A DNA stretch of 64,000 bases from Betaproteobacteria bacterium (GTDB lineage Bacteria > Pseudomonadota > Gammaproteobacteria > Burkholderiales > Burkholderiaceae_C): assembly GCA_016704535.1 (NCBI GenBank), contig JADIZZ010000001.1:186001-250000 (forward strand), given 5' to 3'. A program made the position numbers and the translations under genes. Of this stretch, positions 37,739 to 47,776 are shown in pieces; within the stretch, counting starts at the first letter, position 1, and each line of letters opens with the position of its first letter. The notes below the pieces were generated by a model. It was given only the letters and a program-made list of their open reading frames with translations, was not told the origin of the DNA and searched no databases.

Positions 37739-38983
37739 TCAGGCGCGCCGGAAGACCAGCGTGCCGTTGGTGCCGCCGAAGCCGAAGTTGTTCTTCACCG
37801 CGACGTCGATCTTCATCTGCCGCGCTTCGTTGGCACAGTAGTCCAGGTCGCACTCCGGGTCCTGGTTGAAGATGTTGATGGTGGGCGGCGAGACCTGGTG
37901 GTGCACGGCCAGGACGCTGAACACGGATTCGATGCCACCGGCGCCGCCCAGCAGGTGGCCAGTCATCGACTTCGTCGAATTGACGACCAGCTTCTTCGCG
38001 TGGTCGCCGAAGGCCAGCTTGATCGCGTTCGTCTCGTTCAGGTCACCCAGCGGCGTGCTCGTGCCGTGTGCGTTCAGGTAGTGCACGTCGGTGGCGTTGA
38101 CGCCGGCATTGCGCAGCGCGGCCTTCATGCTGCGCTTGGGGCCGTCGACATTGGGCGCCGTCATGTGGAAGGCGTCGGCGCCCATGCCGAAACCCGCCAG
38201 TTCGGCGTAGATCTTGGCGCCGCGCTGCTTCGCGTGTTCGTATTCTTCGAGCACCAGCACGCCGGCGCCTTCACCGAGCACGAAGCCGTCGCGATCCTTG
38301 TCCCATGGGCGGGACGCGGTCTTAGGGTCGTCGTTGCGCACCGACAGCGCGCGCGCGGCCGCGAAGCCGCCCACGCCCAGCGGCGACACCGTGCTCTCGG
38401 CGCCGCCGGCGATCATCACGTCGGCGTCGCCGTACTCGATGAGCCGCCCGGCCTCGCCGATGCAGTGCAGGCCCGTGGTGCAGGCCGTCACGATGGCCAT
38501 GTTCGGGCCGGTGTAGCCGTACTGGATGGACACGTGGCCCGAGATCATGTTGATGATCGATGCCGGAACGAAGAACGGCGAAATGCGGCGTGGGCCGCGC
38601 GCGGCGTATTCGACCTGCGTCTGCTCGATCATCGGCAGACCGCCGATACCCGAGCCGACCATGCAGCCGTAGCGCTCCGCACCGTCCTCGCCCAGCGTCT
38701 CGCCATGCGGCAGCCCGGCGTCGCGCACGGCCTGCATGGCCGCCGCCATCCCGTAGTGGATGAAGGTGTCCATGTGGCGCGCTTCCTTGCCGGGGATGTA
38801 ATCCTCGATCTGGAAATCCTTCACCTCGCCGGCAAAGCGGCAGGCAAAGGCGGAGGCGTCGAACTTGGTGATGAGATCGATGCCGCTGCGCCCTGCCAAC
38901 ACGTTGGCCCAGCCTTCGGCCACCGAGTTGCCCACCGGGCTGACGAGCCCGAGGCCGGTGACGACGACGCGACGCCTGGACAT
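37739..38983 (-). CDS. fabF: beta-ketoacyl-ACP synthase II
   Basis: A 414-residue condensing enzyme. The catalytic Cys168 is in [10 protein letters not shown], and the two histidines are in [11 protein letters not shown] and GHLLGGAGG. It elongates acyl-ACP with malonyl-ACP. It follows acpP by 6 nt, the usual acpP-fabF pair. Confidence 0.96.
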   Translation of the reverse strand: MSRRRVVVTGLGLVSPVGNSVAEGWANVLAGRSGIDLITKFDASAFACRFAGEVKDFQIEDYIPGKEARHMDTFIHYGMAAAMQAVRDAGLPHGETLGEDGAERYGCMVGSGIGGLPMIEQTQVEYAARGPRRISPFFVPASIINMISGHVSIQYGYTGPNMAIVTACTTGLHCIGEAGRLIEYGDADVMIAGGAESTVSPLGVGGFAAARALSVRNDDPKTASRPWDKDRDGFVLGEGAGVLVLEEYEHAKQRGAKIYAELAGFGMGADAFHMTAPNVDGPKRSMKAALRNAGVNATDVHYLNAHGTSTPLGDLNETNAIKLAFGDHAKKLVVNSTKSMTGHLLGGAGGIESVFSVLAVHHQVSPPTINIFNQDPECDLDYCANEARQMKIDVAVKNNFGFGGTNGTLVFRRA

Positions 38984-38989
38984 CGGTAA

Positions 38990-39253
<264 letters not shown>

Positions 39254-39267
39254 TCAAACAGCCCGCG

Positions 39268-39273
39268 ATTCTA
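39268..39273 (-). promoter_or_regulatory. possible acpP promoter -10 box
   Basis: TAGAAT on the minus strand in the 113-bp fabG-acpP gap, about 39 nt before the acpP start. No good -35 match is seen. An extra promoter for acpP within the fab operon is known in other bacteria. Confidence 0.4.
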
Positions 39274-39342
39274 CCGGCGGGGCCCGTACCGGATTTTCAG
39301 GCTGCAGGCAGCGCCTGCAGATCGTGTCTTCGCCAAGCGGCT

Positions 39343-40092
39343 TCAGGCCATGTGCATGCCGCCGTTGACGTGCAGTTCTGTGCCGGTGATGTAGCCCGCC
39401 TCGCGGCTGGCCAGGAACAGCACGGCGTGCGCCACTTCCTCGGCCGCACCCAGGCGGCCCAGCGGAATTTGCGACAGCAACGCGGCCTTGGCGGCCTCCG
39501 GCAGGCCGTGCGTCATGTCGGTGGCGATGAAGCCGGGGGCCACGCAGTTGACGGTGATCTGGCGGCTGCCGAGTTCACGGGCCAGCGCACGGGTCATGCC
39601 CGCGACGCCAGCCTTCGCCGCGGCGTAGTTGGCCTGGCCGGCGTTGCCGATGGCGCCGACCACCGAGGTGATGTTGATCATGCGGCCGTAGCGCTGCTTC
39701 ATCATCGGCCGCATCGCGGCGCGGCAGGCGCGGAACACGGCCTTCAGGTTGGTGTCCTGCACGGCGTCCCAGTCGTCGTCCTTCATGCGCATGGCCAGCG
39801 TGTCGCGCGTGATGCCGGCGTTGTTCACCAGCACGTGCAGGCCACCCTGCGTCTTGACGAGCGTGTCGATGGCGGCGTCGAGCGCCACGCCGTCGGTGAC
39901 GTTCAGCACGATGCCCTCGCCGCCGGAGAACGCGGCCAGCGCCTCGGTGATGCCGGCGGCACCGGCTTCGGTGGTGGCCGTGCCGGTGACGCGGTAACCG
40001 GCACCGGCCAGCGCCAGCGCGATGGCACGGCCGATGCCGCGCGAGGCGCCGGTGACGAGTGCAACCTGCGGCGAACCCTGAACCTCGCTCAT
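39343..40092 (-). CDS. fabG: 3-oxoacyl-ACP reductase
   Basis: A 249-residue short-chain dehydrogenase. The NADPH motif is TGASRGIG (14-21), NNAG is present, and the Ser-Tyr-Lys triad is in INITSVVGAIGNAGQANYAA-AK. GMHMA closes the protein as usual. It reduces 3-oxoacyl-ACP. It overlaps fabD by 4 nt. Confidence 0.95.
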   Translation of the reverse strand: MSEVQGSPQVALVTGASRGIGRAIALALAGAGYRVTGTATTEAGAAGITEALAAFSGGEGIVLNVTDGVALDAAIDTLVKTQGGLHVLVNNAGITRDTLAMRMKDDDWDAVQDTNLKAVFRACRAAMRPMMKQRYGRMINITSVVGAIGNAGQANYAAAKAGVAGMTRALARELGSRQITVNCVAPGFIATDMTHGLPEAAKAALLSQIPLGRLGAAEEVAHAVLFLASREAGYITGTELHVNGGMHMA

Positions 40093-41027
40093 GCAAGCAT
40101 CTCCTGCGCCGCCTTCAGGCTGGCGGGGTCGAGCACCGTGGTGGTGACGAACTCCGGCTCGATGCGCTTGACCAGTCCGGCCAGTACCTTGCCCGGCCCG
40201 CATTCGAAGACATGCGCCAGCCCGCGGGCCTTCAATGCCAGGGTCACTTCGACCCAACGCACCGGGCCGAAGGCCTGGCGGTAGAGAGCGTCGCGGATGG
40301 CGTCGGGCTCGGTCTGCACGGCGACGTCGACGTTGTTGATCACGGGGATGTGCGGCGTGTGCAGCGTCACCGTGGCGAGCTTCTCGCGCAGCGCCTCGGC
40401 CGCCGGCTTCATCAGCGACGAGTGGAAGGGCGCAGACACCGGCAGCAGCAGCGCGCGCTTGGCGCCCAGCGCCTTGAGCATGGCGCAGGCGAGGTCGACA
40501 CCGGCCTTGCTGCCTGCGATCACGGTCTGCTTGGGGTCGTTGAAGTTCGCGGGCTCCACCGGCTCGCCACTCTCGGCCGCCGCGGTGGCGCAGCCTTCGC
40601 GCACGACACTGGCGTCCAGGCCCAGGATGGCGGCCATCGCGCCCGTACCCACCGGCACGGCCTGTTGCATGGCCTGCGCTCGGAAGCGCACCAGCGGCAA
40701 CGCGTCGGCCAGGCTCAAGGCGCCCGCGGCCACCAGCGCGCTGTACTCGCCCAGCGAGTGCCCGGCCACCGCGGCGGGCTCGGCCCCCCCTTCGGCGCGC
40801 CAGGCCCGGTAGCAGGCGATGGCCGCCGTGAGCATCACCGGCTGGGTGTTCGTGGTGAGCTCCAGCGCTTCCTTCGGGCCTTCGCGGATCAAGCGCGCCA
40901 GGTCTTCGCCGAGTGCCGACGATGCTTCATGGAGGGTCTGCGTCACGGCAGGGTGGTCGCCCCACGCGTCGAGCATGCCGACGGACTGCGAGCCCTGGCC
41001 GGGGAAGACGAATGCAAATGCAGGCAT
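40089..41027 (-). CDS. fabD: malonyl-CoA:ACP transacylase
   Basis: A 312-residue protein beginning AFVFPGQGSQSVGM. The nucleophile Ser91 is in AGHSLGEYSAL and the partner histidine in VSAPFHSSLM. It loads malonyl groups onto ACP. ATG at 41027 is the canonical start; the frame is open further upstream without family sequence. Confidence 0.96.
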   Translation of the reverse strand: MPAFAFVFPGQGSQSVGMLDAWGDHPAVTQTLHEASSALGEDLARLIREGPKEALELTTNTQPVMLTAAIACYRAWRAEGGAEPAAVAGHSLGEYSALVAAGALSLADALPLVRFRAQAMQQAVPVGTGAMAAILGLDASVVREGCATAAAESGEPVEPANFNDPKQTVIAGSKAGVDLACAMLKALGAKRALLLPVSAPFHSSLMKPAAEALREKLATVTLHTPHIPVINNVDVAVQTEPDAIRDALYRQAFGPVRWVEVTLALKARGLAHVFECGPGKVLAGLVKRIEPEFVTTTVLDPASLKAAQEMLA

Positions 41028-41062
41028 GGATGAAGAGGTCTGAGCGCGGCGGTTTCGAGAGA

Positions 41063-42070
41063 TCAGAAGTCGAGCAGCACCGCGCCCCAGGTGAAGCCGC
41101 CGCCCACGCCTTCCAGCAGCACGGTGTGGCCGCGCTGGATGCGGCCGCTGCGCACGGCAACGTCCAGCGCCAGCGGCACCGACGCGGCCGAGGTGTTGCC
41201 GTGCTCGTCGACCGTGACCACCATCTTCTCCAGCGGCAGCTTCAGTTTCTTGGCCGTGCCCTGCATGATGCGAATGTTGGCCTGGTGCGGCACCAGCCAG
41301 TCGATGTCGGCTTCGCTGCGGCCGGCCTTGGCCAGCACGGCGCGCGCGGCGCTGTCGAGCACCCCCACCGCCAGCTTGAAGACGGCCTGGCCGTCCATCT
41401 TGAGCACGGGGTCGCCCAACACCTGGCCACCGGAGACGGTGCCCGGCACGCACAGGATGCCGACATGCTTGCCGTCGGCGTGCAGTTCGGTGGCCAGGAT
41501 ACCGGGCTCGTCGCTGGACTCGAGCACCACCGCGCCGGCACCGTCGCCGAACAGCACGCAGGTGGTGCGGTCGTCGAAATCGAGAATGCGCGAGAAGACT
41601 TCCGCACCCACCACCAGCGCGCATTGCACGCCGCCGGCGCGGACCATCGCGTCGGCCACGCTCAGCGCATAAACGAAGCCCGAGCACACGGCCTGCAAGT
41701 CGAAGGCCACGCAACCGTTGGCGCCCAGCTTGTTCTGCAGGATGCAGGCGGTGGACGGGAAGACCATGTCGGGTGTCGACGTGGCCACGATGATGAGGTC
41801 GACGTCGTCGGCCGTTCGGCCCGCGGCGTGCAGCGCGGCTCGGCAGGCATGCAGCGCCAGGTCGCTGGCGTTGACGCCGTCGTCGGCGAAGTGGCGCGCC
41901 TTGATGCCCGTGCGCTCGACGATCCACGCGTCGCTCGTTTCCAGCCCGCGCGCGGCCAGCAAGGTCACCATATCGTCATTCGACAGGCGCCGTGGCGGCA
42001 GGTAGCTGCCAGTGCCCGTGATGCGGGCGTAACGCGGCGCGGTGCGGGGTGCGTTGGCGGGGGCGGTCAT
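41063..42070 (-). CDS. fabH: beta-ketoacyl-ACP synthase III
   Basis: A 335-residue protein with the catalytic Cys129 in [12 protein letters not shown], the histidine in VPHQANIRI and the asparagine in [10 protein letters not shown]. It starts fatty acid synthesis from acetyl-CoA and malonyl-ACP. It overlaps plsX by 4 nt and precedes fabD by 35 nt. Confidence 0.96.
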   Translation of the reverse strand: MTAPANAPRTAPRYARITGTGSYLPPRRLSNDDMVTLLAARGLETSDAWIVERTGIKARHFADDGVNASDLALHACRAALHAAGRTADDVDLIIVATSTPDMVFPSTACILQNKLGANGCVAFDLQAVCSGFVYALSVADAMVRAGGVQCALVVGAEVFSRILDFDDRTTCVLFGDGAGAVVLESSDEPGILATELHADGKHVGILCVPGTVSGGQVLGDPVLKMDGQAVFKLAVGVLDSAARAVLAKAGRSEADIDWLVPHQANIRIMQGTAKKLKLPLEKMVVTVDEHGNTSAASVPLALDVAVRSGRIQRGHTVLLEGVGGGFTWGAVLLDF

Positions 42071-43158
42071 GCGGCTTGGGGTGACGCGGCGTCGCCGCTG
42101 GACAGTGACTCCAGCCGGTCCTGCCCCGCCGGCAGGGTGTCGACGATGCGGTCCTGCACGCGGTCGAGCAGCCGGTTGCGAGCGGCATCATAAGCCCGCG
42201 TCAGCGCCTGCTCGAAGGCGTAGGCGTCGGCCGAACCGTGGCTCTTGAAGACCAGCCCGCGCAGGCCCAGCAGCGCCGCGCCGTTGTAGCGGCGCGGGTC
42301 GACACGGTGCTTGAAACGCCTGAGCACAGGCAGCGCCACCAGCGCCGCCAGCTTCGCCAGGGGGGTTCGCGTGAATTCCTGCTTGATGAAGTCCGACAGC
42401 ATGGCCGCCAGACCTTCGCTGGTCTTGAGCAGCACGTTGCCGACGAAGCCGTCACAGACGACGATGTCCACCGTGCCCATGAAAATGTCGTTGCCTTCGA
42501 CGTTGCCCTGGAAATTGATGTGCCCGGCCGTGCCTGCGGCACGCAGCAGTTCGCCGGCACGCTTGATGGTTTCGCTGCCCTTGATGGCCTCTTCGCCGAT
42601 GTTCAGCAGCCCCACACTCGGCTCTGGCTTGTTGTCCACAGCGGCTACCAGCGCGCTGCCGAGCACGGCGAACTGCAGCAGGTGTTCGGGCGTGCAGTCG
42701 ACGTTGGCGCCGAGGTCGAGCACCGTGGTGTAGCCGTCCAGGCGGTTCGGCATCACGGTGGCGATGGCCGGGCGCTCGATCCCGTCCAGTGTCTTCAGCA
42801 GATAACGCGCCACCGCCATCAAGGCACCGGTGTTGCCGGCCGAAACGCAGGCGTGAGCACCGTCCTTGAGCTGCTGGATGGCCACGCGCATGGACGAGTC
42901 GCGCTTCTTGCGCAGCGCCACTTCCACCGCGTCGTCCATCGTGACCACTTCGGTGGCAATGACGTGCGTGCAACGCGGCAGCGTAGTGGCTTCCTCCAAT
43001 GCCGCGGCAGTGCCGACGAGCACGAGCTCGGCTTGGGGATGTTTGTCGAGAAAGGCCCGACAGGCCGGCAGAGTGACCGCGGGGCCATGGTCGCCGCCCA
43101 TGCAGTCCACCGCAAGGCGGACTCTCGCCAGGGGAGTGTGGACGGGATGGGGGGACAC
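42067..43158 (-). CDS. plsX: phosphate acyltransferase PlsX
   Basis: A 363-residue protein with [11 protein letters not shown] near the start, [14 protein letters not shown] and [17 protein letters not shown], all PlsX signatures. It makes acyl-phosphate from acyl-ACP for phospholipid synthesis. The start is GTG at 43158; an ATG inside the DCMGG motif is too late. It follows rpmF, as in most Gram-negatives. Confidence 0.94.
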   Translation of the reverse strand: MSPHPVHTPLARVRLAVDCMGGDHGPAVTLPACRAFLDKHPQAELVLVGTAAALEEATTLPRCTHVIATEVVTMDDAVEVALRKKRDSSMRVAIQQLKDGAHACVSAGNTGALMAVARYLLKTLDGIERPAIATVMPNRLDGYTTVLDLGANVDCTPEHLLQFAVLGSALVAAVDNKPEPSVGLLNIGEEAIKGSETIKRAGELLRAAGTAGHINFQGNVEGNDIFMGTVDIVVCDGFVGNVLLKTSEGLAAMLSDFIKQEFTRTPLAKLAALVALPVLRRFKHRVDPRRYNGAALLGLRGLVFKSHGSADAYAFEQALTRAYDAARNRLLDRVQDRIVDTLPAGQDRLESLSSGDAASPQAA

Positions 43159-43282
43159 GGGATGACAGCGGGGATTCAGCCGCGCACGGGCGGCAGGCCG
43201 CTCACGGTGCGGGATATGCCGCCGCCCGGGGCGGGCACACGCAGGCCGGCTTGCGGACCGGCATGCGGCCCGCAGGCGCCGC

Positions 43283-43465
43283 TCAGGCGTCGGCCTTGGT
43301 CTTCAGAACCTTGCGGCCGCGGTAGAAGCCGGTAGGGCTGATGTGATGGCGCAAATGCACCTCGCCCGTGGTGGTCTCGACCGCGGTGCCCGGCGCCGCG
43401 ACGGCGTTGTGAGAGCGGTGCATGCCGCGCTTCGAAGGCGACTTCTTGTTCTGCTGGACGGCCAT
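43283..43465 (-). CDS. rpmF: 50S ribosomal protein L32
   Basis: A 60-residue basic protein [20 protein letters not shown] with the [15 protein letters not shown] end. It belongs to the cysteine-free, zinc-independent form. AGGAG lies 7 nt before the ATG. It lies between the yceD-type gene and plsX, the conserved yceD-rpmF-plsX order. Confidence 0.96.
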   Translation of the reverse strand: MAVQQNKKSPSKRGMHRSHNAVAAPGTAVETTTGEVHLRHHISPTGFYRGRKVLKTKADA

Positions 43466-43692
43466 GAAATTCTCCTGGGGTCGGCGCGCCCGCCTCAAGA
43501 GCTACGGGGCTCCGCTGGGCGCGCTGAAGGTGGCGTGGCGGATGCGCCTCCAGGCCCCGGCACACGAACGGGTGCACGGACTGGTGGGGTCGGGCCGCCT
43601 GACTGACAACGTCGCAAACGCCAAAGCTCGAAGCGTCAGCATCCGCAAAGCCCGCGAGTGTAGCACCCACTCGAACCGACGTGGCCACCGCG

Positions 43693-44238
43693 TCAGCCGC
43701 CGCCCGACGGGCGCCTCAGTGCAGCCAGCGCGGCAAAGGGGTTGGGCGCTGGCGCTTCTTCCTCCGGCGGCCCGTCATTGAGCAACGGCAGTGGATCGGG
43801 GCAGACGCCGTGGCGGGGCACGATGGGCAGCGCCAGTATCAGTTCGTCTTCCAGCAGCGACTGCAGGTTCAGCCGTGCCGGCAGCGCCAGCACGTCGTCG
43901 TCGGACTCCTCGTCCAGGCGAGCGGCCTCGTCCTCGCTGGACACGAAACGGAAGCGACGCTGCACCTGCAAGTGTTCGTTCATCGGCTGCAGACAGCGTT
44001 GGCAGACCAGGGGCGCCTCGGCAGCGCCTTGGAGTTCGAGCCAGACCTCGGGCTCGCCCCCCAGCGCCGGCGCCAGCCACCCGCGGGCCTGCCAAGTGGC
44101 ATTGCCGTCGCTGGCGGCGCAGAAGCTCTCGCTCAGCCGCGCCATGGCGGCCAACGGCCACTGCCCCTGCAGCGTCCCTGCGGCCTTGCACAGCGCCATC
44201 ACGTCGAGCGCATGCGGGTCGGAGCCGCGTTCTTTCAT
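43693..44238 (-). CDS. yceD: YceD/DUF177 family protein
   Basis: A 181-residue protein with the DUF177 pattern: VCQRCLQPM cysteine pair near the middle, an acidic region EDEAARLDEESDDD, and LEDELILALPIVPRHGVCP towards the end. The family is linked to 23S rRNA accumulation and sits before rpmF. The ATG at 44238 is preferred over an upstream frame extension that overlaps the maf promoter region. The 227-bp gap to rpmF is longer than usual and may carry an rpmF promoter (TACACT at about 43658). Confidence 0.88.
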   Translation of the reverse strand: MKERGSDPHALDVMALCKAAGTLQGQWPLAAMARLSESFCAASDGNATWQARGWLAPALGGEPEVWLELQGAAEAPLVCQRCLQPMNEHLQVQRRFRFVSSEDEAARLDEESDDDVLALPARLNLQSLLEDELILALPIVPRHGVCPDPLPLLNDGPPEEEAPAPNPFAALAALRRPSGGG

Positions 44239-44359
44239 GAGTCGACCTCGATGTCGGCGTGCGCGTGCCGCGGGTCTGACGGCAAGTGAACTCGGGTCGG
44301 GATCATGTCTGGCAGTGTAGCGAGCCGATACGTCGAGAATCGCCCTGAGAATCACGGCC

Positions 44360-44953
44360 ATGTCCACGACGCCATCGCTCATCCTGGGCTCGACCTCTCG
44401 CTACCGTCGCGAGCTGCTGCAACGTCTGCGTCTGCCCTTCGAGGCCGTTTCGCCGCAGGTCGACGAAACGCCGCTGCCTGGAGAGGCTCCGGCGGCGCTG
44501 GCCCTGCGCCTGGCCCTGGCCAAGGCGCAGGCCGTGGCTGCGCTGCACCCGCGGGCCGTGGTCATCGGCTCCGACCAGGTGGCTGATCTCGAAGGCCAGC
44601 CCATCGGGAAGCCTGGTACGCACGAACGCGCCGTGGCGCAACTTCGCCAGCTGAGCGGGCGTCGCGCCGTCTTCCAGACCGCCGTGGCCGTCGTGCGCGC
44701 CAGCACGGGCTTTGCCGAGGTGCTTCTGGCGCCGGTGACCGTGCGCTTCCGCAGCCTGCACAACGCCGAGATCGAACGCTACCTGCGCCTCGAACAGCCC
44801 TACGACTGCGCCGGTAGCGCCAAGAGCGAGACGCTGGGCATCGCGCTGCTGGAGTCCATCGAGAGCGATGATCCCACAGCGCTGGTGGGCCTGCCGCTGA
44901 TCCGCACTTGCCAGCTGCTGCGTCGGGCCGGCCTCGACCCGCTGATGTCGTGA
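44360..44953 (+). CDS. Maf-family nucleoside triphosphate pyrophosphatase (YceF type)
   Basis: A 197-residue protein with LILGSTSRYRRELLQRL, the Maf N-terminal signature, followed by VIGSDQVADLEG and GSAKSETLGIALLESI. The latter fits the YceF (m7GTP) subgroup more than canonical dTTP/UTP Maf. It cleaves modified NTPs to NMPs. It is divergent from yceD and overlaps the next gene by 4 nt. Confidence 0.92.
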   Translation: MSTTPSLILGSTSRYRRELLQRLRLPFEAVSPQVDETPLPGEAPAALALRLALAKAQAVAALHPRAVVIGSDQVADLEGQPIGKPGTHERAVAQLRQLSGRRAVFQTAVAVVRASTGFAEVLLAPVTVRFRSLHNAEIERYLRLEQPYDCAGSAKSETLGIALLESIESDDPTALVGLPLIRTCQLLRRAGLDPLMS

Positions 44954-45708
44954 CGCCGGGCACCCTGCTGCTGGTGCCGAACACGCTGGACCTGGGCGCC
45001 GAAGAGGTGAGCCTGCGCGATGTGCTGCCCGACGCCGTGATCCGCCGCGCAGCTGGCCTGCTGCACTGGGCGGCCGAGGACGCGCGCAGCACACGTGCCT
45101 TTCTCAAGCGCGTCGCAGCCCTGACCCCGCTGGCCGTGCCATTGCAGGCCATTGCCATCATCGAGCTGCCGCGCCCGCGCAAGGGCAGCCGCGAGCCGGT
45201 GCCGGCCGCCGAATGGCACACGCTGCTGAAACCGGCGCTCGAAGGCCACGACCTCGGCCTGCTGTCCGAGGCCGGCTTGCCTGCGGTGGCCGACCCGGGC
45301 GCTGCGCTCGTGCAGGCGGCGCATGCCGCGGGCGTGCCGGTGCTGCCCCTGCCCGGTGCGAGTTCACTGCTGCTGGCGCTGGCCGCAAGCGGCCTGAACG
45401 GGCAGAGCTTCGCCTTCGTCGGCTACCTGCCGCAGGACGTCGCGCCGCGCGCCGAACGTCTGAAGGAACTGGAAGGCCTGTCGCGCCGCCTGGGCCAGAC
45501 GCAACTCATCATCGAGACGCCCTACCGCAACGCCGCGCTGCTGGGGGCCATGATTGCGGTGCTCAGCCCGAGCACACGTGTGGCCGTGAGCTGTGGTCTG
45601 ACCCTGCCGGGTGGCTGGAGCCGCACCGACAGCGTGGCGGGTTGGACACGGCGTCCAGCGCAGATGCCCAACCGCTGGCCGGCGGTGTTCAGCCTGCTGG
45701 CACCTTGA
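44950..45708 (+). CDS. RsmI-like SAM-dependent methyltransferase (tetrapyrrole methylase fold)
   Basis: A 252-residue protein of the TP-methylase fold. LLSEAGLPAVADPGA and LPGASSLLLALAASGLNGQSFAFVGYL correspond to the RsmI motifs, as does the helical QLIIETPYRN. RsmI methylates C1402 of 16S rRNA. This shorter paralogue is commonly paired with maf; its exact target is uncertain. The GTG at 44950 overlaps the maf stop. Confidence 0.82.
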   Translation: MTPGTLLLVPNTLDLGAEEVSLRDVLPDAVIRRAAGLLHWAAEDARSTRAFLKRVAALTPLAVPLQAIAIIELPRPRKGSREPVPAAEWHTLLKPALEGHDLGLLSEAGLPAVADPGAALVQAAHAAGVPVLPLPGASSLLLALAASGLNGQSFAFVGYLPQDVAPRAERLKELEGLSRRLGQTQLIIETPYRNAALLGAMIAVLSPSTRVAVSCGLTLPGGWSRTDSVAGWTRRPAQMPNRWPAVFSLLAP

Positions 45709-45715
45709 CGTTCAC

Positions 45716-45743
45716 GGTGCCTCTCCGAGCGCCGTGAGGCACC
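45716..45743. terminator. possible terminator between convergent genes
   Basis: GGTGCCTC (45716-45723) pairs with GAGGCACC (45736-45743) around a 12-nt loop, between the methyltransferase gene and the HbpS-like gene. No T-run follows, so termination strength is doubtful. Confidence 0.35.
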
Positions 45744-45748
45744 CTGCT

Positions 45749-46249
45749 TCAGAGTTCGATCTCGTCCTTGATGGCCGCGATGCCGGCCTTCGCGCAGCCG
45801 TCGTCGGCGTCGCCCGTGGGGGCACCCGAAACGCCGATGGCACCGATGATCGAGCCGCCGGCTTCGATCAGCAGGCCGCCGCCCACGCCGATGAAACGCG
45901 GCACCTGTCGGATGCCTGAACTGGGCTGGCCGGCCTGCGTCGCCTTGGCCAGGTCGGTCGTGTTGCCGCGGAAGCTCACCGCCGTCCAGGCCTTGTTGAT
46001 GGCCGTTTCGGGCGTGTGCGGGCCGGCAAAGCGGTCGCGCACCATGACCTGGGCGACGCCGAAGCGGTCGACCACCGCCACCGCCACCTGGTAACCCTGC
46101 TGGCGGCAAGTGGCCAGCGCCGCCTGCGTGGCCTTGGTGGCAGCCTCGGGGGTGAGCACGCGCACGCTGTGCGTGGCGCTCTGCGCAATCGCTGCCGGGG
46201 CGGCCAGGCAGCTCACGGCAGCCAGGATCATCAGAAACGCGTGTTTCAT
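45749..46249 (-). CDS. exported HbpS/GlcG-like (haem-degrading domain) protein
   Basis: A 166-residue protein with a signal peptide ending AAIAQS (about 23) and a GlcG/HbpS fold: AVAVVDRFGVAQVMVRDRFAGPHTPE, INKAWTAVSFRG, and FIGVGGGLLIEAGGSIIGAIG. Relatives bind haem or corrinoids or have no known ligand. It stands alone, divergent from nothing and convergent with the methyltransferase gene. Function is not assignable. Confidence 0.82.
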   Translation of the reverse strand: MKHAFLMILAAVSCLAAPAAIAQSATHSVRVLTPEAATKATQAALATCRQQGYQVAVAVVDRFGVAQVMVRDRFAGPHTPETAINKAWTAVSFRGNTTDLAKATQAGQPSSGIRQVPRFIGVGGGLLIEAGGSIIGAIGVSGAPTGDADDGCAKAGIAAIKDEIEL

Positions 46250-46350
46250 GGGGTGCTCGCTTTGCGGATCAGGGGATAGGATGGTTGCGCCCTTCGCTGG
46301 CAGCGGTATTGAGCGGGATCAGCCCGCGTGCAGGACAGGCGCCGCGAAGT

Positions 46351-47154
46351 CTAGCCGCGCCGCTTGCCGCGCCCCTTGGGTCGGGTCAGCGTTTCGTAGA
46401 GTGCCGAGAACTCCAGCGTCACCTTGTGCTTCGGGTCGAGGTGGATCATCGGCCGTGCCTGCTCGTGCGATTCCTTTATCTTCACGCTGGCGCTCAGGTA
46501 GGGCTGCAAGACCGGCAGGCCTTCGTCCACCAGTTCCTGAACCGTGCGCTGTGGCAGGCTGGCGCGCGGCTGGAACTGGTTGACGACGATGCCTTCCACC
46601 ACCAGTTCGGCGTTGTGGTCGGCCTGGATCTCGCTCACGGCCTCCATCAGGCCGTAGAGCGCGCGGCGGCTGAAATCGTCGCAGTCGAAGGGGATCAGGC
46701 AGCCCTGCGCCGCGATCAGCGCCGAGCGCGTGTAGAAGTTCAGTGCCGGCGGCGTGTCGATCCAGATCTGGTCGTAGACCTCGTCCAGCTCGTGCAGCGC
46801 ATCGCGCAGCTTATAGATCTTGTAGCGGCTCTCCAGCTTGCCGTGCAGCTCTTCCAGCGCCGCGCCGGCGGGCATTGCATGCAGGTTTTCCCAGGGCGTG
46901 GGCACGATGAAATCGGCGGTCTTGGGCGGGCGCAGGCTGAATTTCAGCGTGCTCTCGAAGAAGCCTGCGACGCCCGGCGCATTGGCATATTCGCCTTCGG
47001 CCGTTGCGCCCAGCAGGTAGCGGCTGGTGTTGCCTTGCGGGTCGAGGTCGATGACCAGCGTGCGCTGGCCAGCGTGGGCCGCCAGGGCCCCCAGATTGCA
47101 AGTGATGGTGGACTTGCCGACGCCACCCTTCTGGTTGAAAACAACACGACGCAT
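46351..47154 (-). CDS. ParA-family ATPase, orphan
   Basis: A 267-residue deviant Walker ATPase: VFNQKGGVGKST (5-16), DLDPQGNTSRYLL and IDTPPALNFYT. It lacks an N-terminal helix-turn-helix. No parB or parS-like gene adjoins, so it is not a standard segregation pair. Such orphans position protein clusters or plasmids; the cargo is unknown. The C-terminus is basic (RPKGRGKRRG), which could bind DNA. Confidence 0.88.
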   Translation of the reverse strand: MRRVVFNQKGGVGKSTITCNLGALAAHAGQRTLVIDLDPQGNTSRYLLGATAEGEYANAPGVAGFFESTLKFSLRPPKTADFIVPTPWENLHAMPAGAALEELHGKLESRYKIYKLRDALHELDEVYDQIWIDTPPALNFYTRSALIAAQGCLIPFDCDDFSRRALYGLMEAVSEIQADHNAELVVEGIVVNQFQPRASLPQRTVQELVDEGLPVLQPYLSASVKIKESHEQARPMIHLDPKHKVTLEFSALYETLTRPKGRGKRRG

Positions 47155-47260
47155 GCCAGGCTCCGAGCAGGTGCAAAGCGCTCATTGTGCGCTGCAGCAT
47201 CACCGTTTCAGTCGCCTGCGGCGGATGGCGGTGTAGAGGGCCGCCTCTATCATCGGCCGC

Positions 47261-47776
47261 ATGGCCCGGTCATCCACGCCCACCCCCGCTGCCCCGTCCG
47301 ACCCCGCCGACGCCGATGCTTCCATCCACGAACCGCGCCTGTGGCGCGACCACGGCTGGACGGCGCGTGTGGTGAAGAACAATGACGACGAGGGCTGGGC
47401 GGTGGAGATGGTCAAGGCCGGCGAGCCCGAACCCGCGCTGGTGGGCCCGTGGACCATGGGCCGCGACAAGAAGAACCCCAAGCCGCTGGACGTCAATGCG
47501 TTCCATACGCTGGTGAAGACGGCGTCGGAAGTGATACGCCGCCACGAACAGGCGCTGCATGCGCTTCTGCACAAGGAAGTGGCGCTGACACTGCCGGCCG
47601 GGCGGGTCACGGTTACTCTGGACATCGTGCCCGACGAAGACGATCCGCACGCCACACTGAAGGCAGTGGACGCGGCCGGCGTCGAGCTCGCGCGCCACCG
47701 GGTGGCGGCGAACTTCCGGCTCAATCAGGTTAGCGCGACGGCGTTTGTCGAAGGCGGTTACCGCAAACCGGGTTGA
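47261..47776 (+). CDS. conserved hypothetical protein
   Basis: A 171-residue soluble protein with a low-complexity start and then WRDHGWTARVVKNNDDEGWAV, WTMGRDKKNPKPLD and a long helix around HTLVKTASEVIRRHEQALHA. Codon use is like the neighbours, so it is a real gene. I do not recognise a domain. It is divergent from the ParA gene (106 bp apart), which may share regulation. Confidence 0.7.
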   Translation: MARSSTPTPAAPSDPADADASIHEPRLWRDHGWTARVVKNNDDEGWAVEMVKAGEPEPALVGPWTMGRDKKNPKPLDVNAFHTLVKTASEVIRRHEQALHALLHKEVALTLPAGRVTVTLDIVPDEDDPHATLKAVDAAGVELARHRVAANFRLNQVSATAFVEGGYRKPG

